Position numbers and translations under genes: made by a program | Shown here: one piece after another, positions 15,415-27,300 of the stretch | Position numbering within the stretch: position 1 is the first letter of the stretch | Layout of the letters: each line of letters opens with the position of its first letter | DNA from: Hevea brasiliensis | Taxonomy: Eukaryota > Streptophyta > Magnoliopsida > Malpighiales > Euphorbiaceae | DNA length: 64,000 nt | Assembly (NCBI RefSeq): GCF_030052815.1 | Contig: NC_079507.1 | Span: forward strand, 62,962,619 to 63,026,618 | Direction: 5' to 3' | Notes under the pieces: generated by a model | The model's database searches: none | What the model was told of the DNA's origin: nothing | What the model saw: only the letters and a program-made list of their open reading frames with translations

Positions 15415-17557
15415 TTATCACCTCCGGCCACCACCACCGCCTGCTTGGTTGGATATCTATGGTCAATAACAGTTGTTGTTGGTTTGCTTTTGTGTGAGCT
15501 TTGGACTTTCTTGTACTTGATATGTGTTTAAACTTTGAAATTAATCTACCAAATAAGAAGCTTTACATATATACTTCTCATGCAAGTTAATTACAATTAT
15601 ACTTAAAGCTAATGTATAGAAGGGGATCAATTTCACTTAAAAATGAAACATAAAGTTTCTTAAATTTTAAAATTTTTCACAATAAAATTATTTTGATTCT
15701 TAATAATTAATTTATAAAATACATAGTCATAATGAGGATAATCCTCAATGTGACAGTGATAAAATCAGTTATGATTTTCTTTATAAATCAACCATGAAAT
15801 AAATATCAATCGGATAATGAAGCACTAGATATATAATAATTGATTAGAAAAATTTTAATAAAAAAAAGTAGTAATTGTCAATGTTATCATCACTTTAGAT
15901 TGTCATCTCAGCATATTACTTATAAATCGACTATTGAAAATTAAAAAAATTTTATTATATAAAATTTTAAAATTTATGAAATTTTGTATTATATTTTTAG
16001 ATTCAGATATATTTTTGTTACAATATTTAAAGTACAAAAATAACTCTTAAAATTTATTATAAAAGAGTTATAACCATCCTATGAATTATCAATTTTAGCC
16101 AACTAATTAATTACTTAACACAAAGTGGTTGACTCAACTAATTGGTTAACTATAACTAATTCTGTTAGCCAACTTTTCTTGCTCATCTCTTCATATCACT
16201 TCCCTCTCCTCTAATTGCCGTTGTCCTTTTTTTTTTTTTTGCATGCAAATTAAAATGCGTTTCATGGCCCATTGGGCAAACAAGTATAGAGATTTGTTAC
16301 ACAATTTTAGGTCTATGCCTCATTCTCCTAATCTTGTCCCCTATCATTGAACAAGCCCAAACACGCCAAGCCCCGCCCCTAAAGAAAACAAACCATGGAT
16401 GAAGCAAACTAAGCCAACTTAGGAGTTTTCCTTCCCAGCGCCGTCAATACCAAAAAAATTGGCAAAACGTCACCGATAGCAAGGGCTTGATAAGAGAAGC
16501 CCACCAAAAGCTAGGAATATTAGCCGAGGAAATCAAATGTGAAGTTTTCTTGGTATTCTGTACTAAGAGTTGCCTGTGACCTGGGGCTGTACTTCATGTA
16601 GTGGTTTTTAGGAAGGAGGAATCCGAGCCTTCCATGGGCTATGGTTGCCCTCTTCGTTACAAGAGAGTCAGACGCCAACTTAGCTCTCTCTTTTCTCTTT
16701 CATTTCTTTTTATACGAGTCTCTGTTTCTTCTAAGTGCCATAGTTTTGAGCTTCAATGATTATGTGGTGCTTTAGCTTTGTTGTTTTCATTCCCATGAAT
16801 GGGCTGTCAATGATGAACTTTCGAGGAAGATGCAGGTGCTTAGATCATTGACTTTTATTTACATTGCCCTCTAGGCCAGCTGTATTGTGCTCCTTGTTTC
16901 TCTTCCCATTTTCCAAATTGGTGATCAAGCTTGTTCTGGCAGATGAATGGCTATCTTGGTCCTGTTTCCATTTTTGTTTGTTTAAGGTTCTTAGATTGAG
17001 GATGCGCTACCATGATTTGGGCTTATTTTATTGTATGGCTTAATGTGTGAGTCTCTAATTTCTCTTTTATTTGTAAGTTTAAAATGCAATAATTAATATT
17101 TGCAGTTAAAAAAGAAAATCTAATGTTCCAATGGGCACTGCACACATGTACTCAGTTCTTGTTTATAAGCACGCACATTGTAAGTATCAATTAGTAGACA
17201 ATCCAAAAGCATTCTCCAAAGAAAATAATATTTAATAATATTATTAGAGTTATTTTTAAATTTATAATTTATCTTTAAAATTATAAAATTTTAGATCTAA
17301 ATTTTATTTATAGTTAAATTAATTAAAAAAATGATAATGATTAATGAAACCATTTGTATGTTCAGGCAAAACTAAAGAAATACAAATAATATTGTTACTT
17401 CTTAAAAGAATAAATTATAATTTTTTTCATTAATTTAATAATTTTAAAAATCACTTTAATACCGCTTAACTACAAAATTTGCACAGTGTTTAAATTAAAT
17501 GAATGTGAAATTCCTTCATTTCATTAATAGAATACAAATAATATTTCATATTTGATA
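15415..17557. other. Intergenic DNA with a higher-GC non-coding stretch
   Basis: 15415-16200 and 17050-17557 are AT-rich and featureless. 16240-17050 is noticeably less AT-rich and looks like transcribed sequence, but no frame exceeds a few dozen codons and I recognise no microRNA or known RNA in it. It could be a non-coding transcript or a decayed gene. Confidence 0.4.
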
Positions 17558-17562
17558 TCTAA

Positions 17563-20186
17563 TGTAACACCCCAAAATTTTAAATTTTATGAGTATTTTT
17601 GGTATTTTAATTTTATTTAAATTTTAGGAATTCTTTTGAGATTTTTCAGATTTTAAAAATCGGGTTCGATTTTCCGAAAATATAAACTTTGATGATTTTT
17701 AAAAATTAATTTAAAGACCACGTGGCAAAACTAAAAATATATTTAGAGTCTACAAATTTTTCTGAGTTTTCTGGAATTTTTTCGGAATTTTTGGACCTCA
17801 TTTTCGGTCCCGAGGTAGAGTAAAAATTCAAAATTTTGTATCTTGAATTGGACCGGCCGAATCGAACCGGTCGAATCGGACCGGCTCCCTTCCCTTTTTC
17901 TTCCTCCCGCGCGTGTCGACCTCCTCCCCTTCTCTCTCTCTTTTCTCTCTCCTCCCTCCTCCCTCCTCCCCTTGCCGCACCGCCACCTCCCCTGCCTCCC
18001 CAGCTCGCCGGCGCCACCTCCCAGCCGTCCCAGCCGACCGGCCGCCGCCCCTAACGGCCGGAAAACGCGCGCGAACGTCCTCCCCTGCGCGCGCGACTTT
18101 TTGACTTTCCCGGCCGATCTGGCCACCAATCGGACCGGGTCTTGTGTCTAAACTCATCTACTCGACGAGTGCTTTCCATAGACACCAAGAACACCGAAAT
18201 CCATCGAGCGGTTGGTCCGATTTTTACTCGGGAAGTTTTTAGCCCATTTTGACTTTTAGGCTAGATTTCTCGCAAACCGTGAATCCTACGAGAAAAACGA
18301 GAGTACCAGAGCGCTCCATTCGTCGAGAGCTTCGCGGCGACATAAATTTCGAATTTTTTCAACACCATTTTTCGGTGGGTCCCACGGAACTTCGCAGTAT
18401 TTTTCCGAGCATTAAATGAGCTTAGAAAATTCTGAAAAATTTATGTACTAACCCCCGTGTTGTGGGCTTCGTGTAGATATTTTCAATTCACGGAAATTCG
18501 ACAATTGTCCGGGTTTGTGAATTTCTGGCCAGACAGACCCGTTATCGGAAAAAGTCTCCGAATTGGATTGAGGTTTTGGCTATCCCCCCATTGTCAGACG
18601 TTCCGAGCGCGTTCCCGAAGTCGGAATCGGCAAAGGTAAACCCGAACCTTACTTTTTCGTAATTTTTTAGTGCTTAAATAGGATTAAAAATCCATAAAAT
18701 ATTCGTGGTAGCTTAGAAAATTATTATTCTTTTTGCAATAGCTTAGTAATATTGCTAAGGAACCCGAGGCAAAGTTTTAGAATTTTTAGAGCTTATTTGG
18801 ATAGTTTTTGCAAAAATGTTCAATTATAAGGACTAAATTGAAATTTTACACATTGTGATAGATGATTGATTTGATGGGCCCAGGAGGGGCTGTGTGATAT
18901 GATTGAGCTGTGGATATATGGATTGTAAATATAGAAGTGTGTTTTGAGCCATTTTGCAGGTTGGGTAGGTCCTAGATATAGGGGAGACTCTGCCAGATTT
19001 TCGGCACGACTTATGACGTATTTGGTGTTTTTCTTGATTTGTATTGAGTCATTTGTATTAAATAAATGTAATGTAATTGTCAGGTGAGCCGGGACAGCCT
19101 TCTTCCTCCGCCCAGCCGCTACAGTGACCGTTGTTAAGTCTGTGAGTAAAATATTAATTTTAATTGTAATTTCGATATTATTATATGTTCAAGTATGCCC
19201 ATGCATCACTTATATGCATATATTTATGTAGTTAAACTCTAGGCACGATTTATGTTGCATTCATAACTGTTAGCGTGCCATGGATGTTGTTGCGGTAATT
19301 TGGAGCAGTGTGCGTGCGTTGGCGTGCGTGTGATGTGGTGTGGACTATGGATAGGACAGGTAGACACGGCTTGAGATCTTCGCTGGGACCCGGTCATTCA
19401 GGGTAGACACGGCTTGAGTTCTTCGCTGGGACCCCGATTTTGTTATTAAGTGGAAGTCCGAGCTGAGTTCTTCGCTGGCACCAGGTTGGATTTAAGAGAG
19501 CTGTATAGGGGATCAGCTCCCATATATTATGATTGATGTTACAGGATGCGTGAGTGCTCCAAATTACCTTTTTGATGTTATGATGTGAAAATGTTGTTGA
19601 TGTTGTATTTCACTCTACAGGGTGTATTAGTTTTAGATAGTTATAGAGATTATGGTTAAAATTGATATTTTACTCTCTGAGTCGAACGCTCACTCCTGTT
19701 CAATATTTTTTTCAGGCTACAGGAGGATTTTATTGTGGTTAACCTGCTTTTCTCCTTCGCAGGTTGTTTTATCAATATTTGTGTAATTTTATTTACTCCT
19801 AGAATTTCCGCATGTGTTAGAGATATTTAAATGATTCGGGTCTGTAATATAAATTGTCATGTGGACCTGTAAAATTATTATATGTATGTTTGATGGACTG
19901 GATGAGGGAGCTGAGCTCCCATTTATCTTTATGATGATATGAGTATGTGGAGGGTGAGCTGAGCTCCCCAATGGATTGTTTATTGTGTTTACAGGTCGGG
20001 TGAGTCAAAAACTCCTCGTTGAAAGGTCCATTTTATGGCTGGACTCTGTCCGGTTGGATTCTTGATATTGGGCCCAAATGGGCCTTAGAGTTGGGTTAAT
20101 GAACAGTTAGGCTTACTACGGGTCTCGGGGGCTTTAGGCTGGCCCAGGTCCAAGTGCCTGTCCGGTCCATAAGTTGGGTTGTGACA
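17563..20186 (+). mobile_element. Solo LTR of a Gypsy-type (chromovirus-like) retrotransposon, 2,624 bp
   Basis: Starts TGTAACACCCC and ends GGGTTGTGACA, giving the TG...CA ends and short imperfect inverted repeats of an LTR. It is flanked by a perfect 5-bp duplication TCTAA (17558-17562 and 20187-20191). Inside are a GC-rich, pyrimidine-strand segment (17840-18160), a donor-like GGCAAAG/GTAAAC near 18630-18643, repeated GACACGGCTTGAG..TTCGCTGGGACC units (19363-19435), a CGCTCACTCCTG box and an acceptor-like TTTTTTTCAG at 19705-19714. No polyprotein frame is present; the overlapping ORFs at 17706-18157 are by-products of GC-rich sequence. Solo LTRs arise by recombination between the two LTRs of a full element. 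Confidence 0.85.
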
Positions 20187-20191
20187 TCTAA

Positions 20192-21230
20192 ATTTTTAAA
20201 TATATATAAATTTTATTTATAAAATTAATTAATTTTAATCATTAAACAATTATTAATTTACTACAATAGTTTAATTAGCAATCCTAATTTTTTAAAATTT
20301 TAGTTTCGATATATATCTATCTATATCTATATTTGTATCTATATTATTGAATAGAAATAATTGATTCTCTCTTTGTTTAATATTTTTAATTTTTGAATTT
20401 TTGTTTATATTTTTCTATATTTTAATTAGATCAATTAATATATTTTTAAATTTAAAAATTAATATTTTATATAATTATTAAATATGATATTGGATAAAAA
20501 TATATTTTAATTTTAAAAATTATTATTTATTTATAATTAATTATACTTTGAAAATATAATTATATTAATTATACCATTAAATATTGAAAATTCATTTTAT
20601 ATTATTATTTTTTTATCTAAAAATTTCAATTTTTAAAATTTTAATTATTGTATTATTTATAGTATTATTTTGCCCTGAAAAAGATTTTGTATTCCATTCA
20701 CTATTTATAAATGATTATTATATGATTGGAATTCTTTTATTGGATAATGAATTGTGGTATATTTTTATTGATATCAAAGTAAGTGTATTAACAAGAGTAA
20801 AAAATAATAAAATGACAGATAAAACATAAAAATTGCAAAAAAAAAAGCAAATGAAGAAATAAAAATTATTTGAATTGTTTAAAGTATAGGGTAAGATAAT
20901 AAAATATTTATATTTTTTATATTTAAATCTATTTTATATTTAGTTTTAATAATATATTTTATTAAAATATAAGATAAAATTACTAGAATATTTATTAAAT
21001 AATTTAATAATATATTTTTTATAATTATAAAAAAGAAAAACTATTATATTATGATTTTTATTTTTTTATTAAAAGGAGGAAAAAAAAAAAAAAAACAAAA
21101 GAAGGCAAAATTGACTATAAAAAGGAATGCATAAAAATCCATGAAAACCTTTAAAGCCTTATCGCATGGACAAATTTTAACAGGCAGAGAGCAGCGGCAG
21201 CCACACAAATTCCCATTTTCGGCTTTTTTT
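20192..21230. other. AT-rich DNA upstream of the IF-2 gene
   Basis: Extremely AT-rich. ORF 20584-20829 is low-complexity and unsupported. The last ~100 bases, with a CT-rich stretch near 21250-21275, should be the IF-2 promoter or leader. Confidence 0.45.
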
Positions 21231-21304
21231 CGTCACCCCCAAATATATCTCTCTGTCCTCTCTCTCTTTCTCTAAGAATTCCCAAAGTTTGCGTGAGAAG
21301 AGAG

Positions 21305-21372
21305 GTAAGTGCTATTACCATTCCTTATTGTTTCGATTGATTTGTCGAATTCTTTTTAAATTCTCTGTTTAG
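21305..21372 (+). other. Probable short intron in the IF-2 5' UTR
   Basis: AGAG/GTAAGT at 21301-21310 is a near-ideal donor and TTCTCTGTTTAG at 21361-21372 a good acceptor, 68 bases apart and just before the start codon. Removal is inferred, not shown. Confidence 0.5.
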
Positions 21373-21384
21373 ATACCCATTTCG

Positions 21385-21396
21385 ATGGGTTTTTGA
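21385..21396 (+). promoter_or_regulatory. Three-codon uORF overlapping the IF-2 start codon
   Basis: ATG GGT TTT TGA, whose TGA shares its last base with the main ATG (sequence TGATG). This is the geometry of termination-reinitiation. The main ATG has T at -3 and G at +4, a middling context; in-frame ATGs follow at codons 4 and 11. Confidence 0.5.
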
Positions 21397-24300
21397 TGGG
21401 TTCCATGGTGGTTCTTGTAGGAAGCATGCCGTCTTTGGCTTCCTTGATTAGCTTAGGAAGCTTTAGCGTCACTAGTTCATGGGAATCTTCTCCTTCTTCT
21501 TATTGTTATTCTTCATCTTCACTTGTTCGGAGAGTTTCTTTATCTAAACGGAGTTTTAGGAGTGCCAAGAGATGGCACTGTGTTTGTAAATACTCTGTCA
21601 CCACCACAGATTTCATTGCTGACCAAGGCAATGCCGTGTCTCTTGATTCTAATAATTCATTTAGACCAAGCAGCAGTGTTGATGTTGATAGCGAAGTCTT
21701 GCTTAAGCCTGCTCCTAAGCCTGTCTTGAAATCTGCTTCTCTAGTCTCTAAAGGTGAATCCCTTTTAGGTATGAGCTCTGTTGAGTTGGACACTTCGAGG
21801 GATTCTGATGATGAACGAGAGAGGAATGAGGTGATTGAGTCTCTTGGTGAGGTGTTGGAGAAGGCTGAAAAGCTTGAAACTTATAAGCCAAGTCCTAGCA
21901 CTACTAGGAAAGATAATGGAAATGTAAATAAAATATCATCATCTAACATGGGTGCAAATTCGAGAGTTGCTAAATCTGGCAATCCTGCGGCTTCTCGCAA
22001 AACTAAAACTTTGAAGAGTGTGTGGCGGAAAGGGGACACTGTGGCAAGTGTGCAAAAAGTTGTGAAGGAAGTTCCTAAGACTAATAATAAGCTTGTGAAA
22101 GAAGAAGAACCTATACCAGGGGAAGGGATAAAGTTAGAATCTCAACCTACTGTTCCTTTAAGGCCTGTGCAGCCTCCCCAGAGAACTCAACCCAAATTAC
22201 AGGCTAAGCCATCTGTCGCTCCCCCTCCTATGATGAAAAAACCTGTTATCCTGAAGGATGTGGGGGCAGCTCCAAAGCCACCAGTTAATGATGAAGCTGA
22301 TTTGGGTGCTAAAATAAGTACTGGACGGCAGCCCATTTTAGTTGACAAATTTGCCCGCAAAAAACCTGTTGTTGATCCTATAATTGCTCGGGCAGTTTTA
22401 GCCCCTACAAAACCAGGAAAGGGCCCTGCCCCTGGGAGGTTCAAAGACCGAAAGAAAAGTGTTTCACCTGGAGGACCACGGAGACGAATTGTTGATGATG
22501 ATGATGTTGAGATTCCTGATGAGGACACATCGGAGCTCAATGTCCCTATTCCAGGTGCAGCTACTGCAAGGAAAGGAAGGAAATGGAGTAAGGCTAGCCG
22601 GAAGGCTGCTAGACTCCAGGCTGCCAAAGAGGCAGCTCCTGTCAAAGTAGAAATTTTAGAAATTGGGGAAAAAGGTATGCTGATTGAGGAGTTAGCCTAC
22701 AACTTGGCAATCAGTGAAGGTGAAATTCTTGGGTATCTGTACTCAAAGGGGATTAGACCTGATGGGGTGCAAACTCTGGACAAGGACATGGTAAAGATGG
22801 TATGCAAGGAGTATGATGTGGAGGTCATAGATGCTGCTCCTGTTAGATTTGAAGAAATGGCAAGAAAAAGGGAAATTCTTGATGAAGATGATCTGGACAA
22901 ACTGGAAGAGAGGCCTCCTGTCCTAACTATAATGGGGCATGTGGATCATGGCAAGGTAGACCATTAGCATTTTCTATCTTCTTCTTCTTCTTCTTCTTCT
23001 TCTTCCTCTCCTCATCCTTGATTTGAATCTGAATTTGAATTTGAAAGGAAAGTTTTATATCTTTGAAAGACTTTGCTAATACCTGTTCAATGTTTATTTG
23101 TATGGCAGACGACCTTATTGGATTACATTCGTAAAAGCAGGGTATGTAGAAAACTTCATCACCTTGATACTACTTTTTCATTTGTTTTCCTCTTGATGCC
23201 CATGAATAAATTTGAACTTTTCATTTTTCTAAGCTATTCTGCTGTTCCATTGTAATTAAGTATAGTATTTGTTTAATTGTGAGATTGATATTGGGTTAAT
23301 TGATTTCTGAAGCTATATTCGGTCAGTTCTAGCATGACATACTGATCATTTAACTGAATCCTGATGGCTATATATTTACAGTTGGCATCCTCAGAAGCTG
23401 GTGGGATTACACAAGGAATTGGAGCATATAAAGTTCTGGTACCTGTTGATGGGAAGTTGCAACCTTGTGTTTTCCTTGATACTCCTGGGCATGAGGTAAG
23501 CAGTGATTTTATTTTTTGTGAAATGGTTAAAGACTTGATAGATTATATCTAGTGTGCATTAATCATTGTTTGAGCAACTGACTTATAATGTGTTTTATAA
23601 ACTCAACTGTGTGCTGTAACATGTTTCTACCTCCTTGCCTTTAGATGATATCTATATTATCCGCTCCTGTAGGCATTTGGTGCAATGAGAGCTCGTGGGG
23701 CAAGGGTGACAGATATTGCAATTATTGTGGTGGCTGCTGATGATGGGATTCGTCCTCAGACAAACGAGGCCATAGCTCATGCCAAAGCGGCTGGAGTTCC
23801 GATTGTAATTGCTATAAATAAGGTGTGCCAACCACAATGGGTTTTCTATTTCTCAGAATGGAGCTTTTTGCACTTGAAAATGCATATGGTTTTCATACGG
23901 ACTTGCTGATTCTCTATTGATGTCATTTTTTTTTTTTTTTGTCCTCGCCAGATAGATAAAGATGGAGCTAATCCAGAAAGAGTCATGCAAGACCTTTCTT
24001 CAATTGGTCTCATGCCAGAAGACTGGGGTGGTGACATCCCAATGGTTCAGGTGTTTTTTAACCCTTTTATCTTTATTGCATCTGTCCTTTGTGCTTTATA
24101 CTTTCTGGGTTGATGCTTATATTCTGCTATCTCCTCTTAACAGATCAGTGCTCTCAAGGGGGATAACATATATGATTTGTTAGAAACTGTTATGCTTGTT
24201 GCTGAGGTCAGTTAAATTTAATTGGCTGCCACCTAGTTGGTGTTGGTGTTTTCTTGCAATATGCAACGATATAATTGTAGTCTGCTTGGTGTTTTGTTGT

Positions 24301-27300
24301 GATATTTGACTTAATATATTTTTTGATGGTTGTGACATCTCCTTTACACCCACACAATCCATGCTGACCCCTTCAGCAGGACAGTATATCTAGGAATATT
24401 TACTAGCAGTTGCTGACTGCAGTTGTCATTGAAAGAATAACCTTTTTTCTAACATCGATATCTTATAATTGGCTCTTGACTTGAAGTTGCCCATGTGGGC
24501 TCGTAATGGCTTTTGAATTAAACTGTATCTGATTTAATGAGTAGAGCAGCAAAAAGGCATCCAGAAATATATGTATGCACAGAGTTACGTAGTTGGAGCA
24601 ACTAGCTTCCTATATATCTGCAGCAATGCCTATAGATACAGTAGGATTTAAGGTATTACCTCTGAAAGATTCCCAAGAATTAAAAGGATGCAGCGTGTAT
24701 TTAAAAATTTGCACGTAGATACAGGGAAATTAATGCTTGTGTTGATGCTATGGCTAACATAGCAGTGAACTTACTGTTAGGTTGTCATCATTTTTTCCCA
24801 TTGCAAGGTTTTTTTTTATTTATTTTTATTTATTTATTTTTATTTCATCATCCTTGTGGCTTGGAGTGCCATGTCCTATAAACGTTTTAGTGTAGTTTAG
24901 GCATTTAGTCTGTATTTCTTACTAGTTATTCACCATCTTTGTGTTCTGACCTATGCCTGATTGTTTCAGTTACAGGAGTTGAAGGCTAATCCTCACAGAA
25001 ATGCGAAGGGTACTGTTATTGAGGCAGGTCTTCATAAATCTAAAGGACCAGTAGCTACATTTATTGTACAGAATGGCACACTTAAAAGAGGGGATGTAGT
25101 GGTTTGTGGAGAAGCCTTTGGCAAGGTTGGTTATTTGGAGTTCGAAACTTCAGGAACTTCCTTTATACAGCTTAATGTAATCTAAATGTTTAATTTTGAA
25201 AAGCTAATCCATCTTGTAGAATTTATGCCCATTGTCAGGTGCGAGCTTTATTTGATGATAGTGGAAACCGAGTTGATGAAGCTGGGCCATCTATTCCTAT
25301 ACAGGTTTGTTTATTTCTTTCTCTGTACATTTTATTCATACTGTTGTGTCATCTTTATTCACTTTTGAGTGGTAGCTTGCTAGCTTGTTTGTAGGTTCAG
25401 TAGCTTGCAAAATATGCTAAAATTAGAGATTGAGAAAAGTGGGCAGTACGATGCCTTCTATTGAAGTTGTTTCCATGGTTTTCAAATCAGTTGACTTGTG
25501 TGGCTATTACTAACTTACCTTAAAAATATCTTGCACTACTGTCTATAGGTTATTGGATTGAGTAACGTACCAATTGCTGGTGACGAATTCGAAGTTGTTG
25601 CCTCCCTTGATATTGCACGTGAAAGGGCTGAAGCACGTGCGGAATTATTGCGTAATGAGCGTATATCGGCCAAGGCTAGGGATGGAAAGGTCACACTTTC
25701 TTCTTTAGCGTCTGCTGTTTCATCAGGAACGTTGTCTGGATTAGATTTGCACCAGCTAAATATTATAATGAAAGTTGACGTTCAGGTATGCAATTTCTTA
25801 TAACGCTGAAAAGAGTGAATTCTCATGACATTTTCTTTTTCATCATACTGTGAGTTTGAGTTGTAAACAAGACATGTTGGAAACATGGCTTGGCTTTTAT
25901 GCATGTACTAGCTTTTAGTTTCTGCTATGCTTGGGATCCTTATCAAATCCTGATTGTAGAATCTCATTTGCATATAAAAAGATATTTGAAAAGATCATAT
26001 ACAAATGCCACTCCTCTCAATCAAGTTTCAAATTAGCTTTAACTCACAAGTTTGGAAACAATCACCAAATGCTAATGCATGCAAAATTAAACATTTGCAT
26101 TCACTAATACATTCACAAAACAACTAATAAAACAAAAATCATTGAAAGTAATCAAAGAATTAGGTTTTATAAAATTTGCATAAATTACTTCACCTATTGG
26201 AAGTTTTACATTAGCTATGACAAACATATATTGATCTTTAATTAAATTTCAACAAATTTGATCCAAAACCTTTTGAAGGTAAATGAAAACTTTTAACAAC
26301 ACTGCATTTGTTGCTCCACAGTGATGACTAAATACATTTGCACATATGTGCATGCTAGTGCCTGTAAATTTTTGTTGTGTTGCACTGAGTTATTAGCAAA
26401 ATGTATTGAATTGATCATCAAGAAGTTATACTATCTGCAAAGAAACTAAAATTTTTCCCAATTTATGACTAGGGATCGATTGAAGCTGTTAGACAAGCCT
26501 TACAGGTGCTCCCCCAAGATAACGTCACCTTGAAGTTCCTCTTGCAAGCAACAGGAGATGTAAGCACTAGTGATGTTGATCTTGCCATTGCCAGTGAAGC
26601 TATTATTTTGGGATTTAATGTCAAAGCGCCAGGTTCTGTCAAGAGCTATGCAGAAAACAAAGGTGTTGAGATTCGGCTATATAGAGTGATCTATGATCTC
26701 ATTGATGATGTACGAAATGCAATGGAAGGACTTCTGGAACCTGTTGAGGTTAATTCAAAAGCTTTATTCTTTACATCCTTATTTTTCTTTTTAATATTTT
26801 TGGGCAGCCTTTGATAACGTTTACAGCAGATTTAATGAATATCTTGTTCTATTACATGGAAGGGTGCACAGTTTGGATAGTAGTTATAATGTAGGTTTCA
26901 AACCATTTAACCTTTAACGGTAGTGGAAAGTTTTTCCAAAGTTATGTCTCCATGACGTGTTTTGTGTTGGGAGTTGTGGAGGAAGGGAAGCCGTTGAATA
27001 TGGGGTAAATTGACTTTTTCTTGTAATTGGACATATAATTTTTGTCAGTGGTTCCTAACTCCGTTGAACATAATACTGGAACAAACTAAAGAAGTGCTTC
27101 TGGTACCTTCCATATGTGGACTTAGGACCTATTTACTGACTTAGGAGTGAATCAGTTTGCTGTTATTTTTTTTTCTTGTTTCCTCCCTTGTTTGGACACA
27201 CTTGTTTAGCATGTCCTGTAATAGGCATGCTGGTATTTCTTTCTGTTACTGCTGTACAACATTTATCACCAATATCTCCATTAGTCCATGAAGCATATGC

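Noticed and set aside
17706..18157. Overlapping Arg/Gly- or Pro-rich ORFs on both strands
   Set aside because: They lie within the GC-rich part of the solo LTR, appear in several frames at once, and have composition set by the repeat-like DNA.
22187..22645. 152-codon minus-strand ORF
   Set aside because: Antisense shadow of the Lys/Pro-rich linker of IF-2 exon 1, which is in a clear coding frame.
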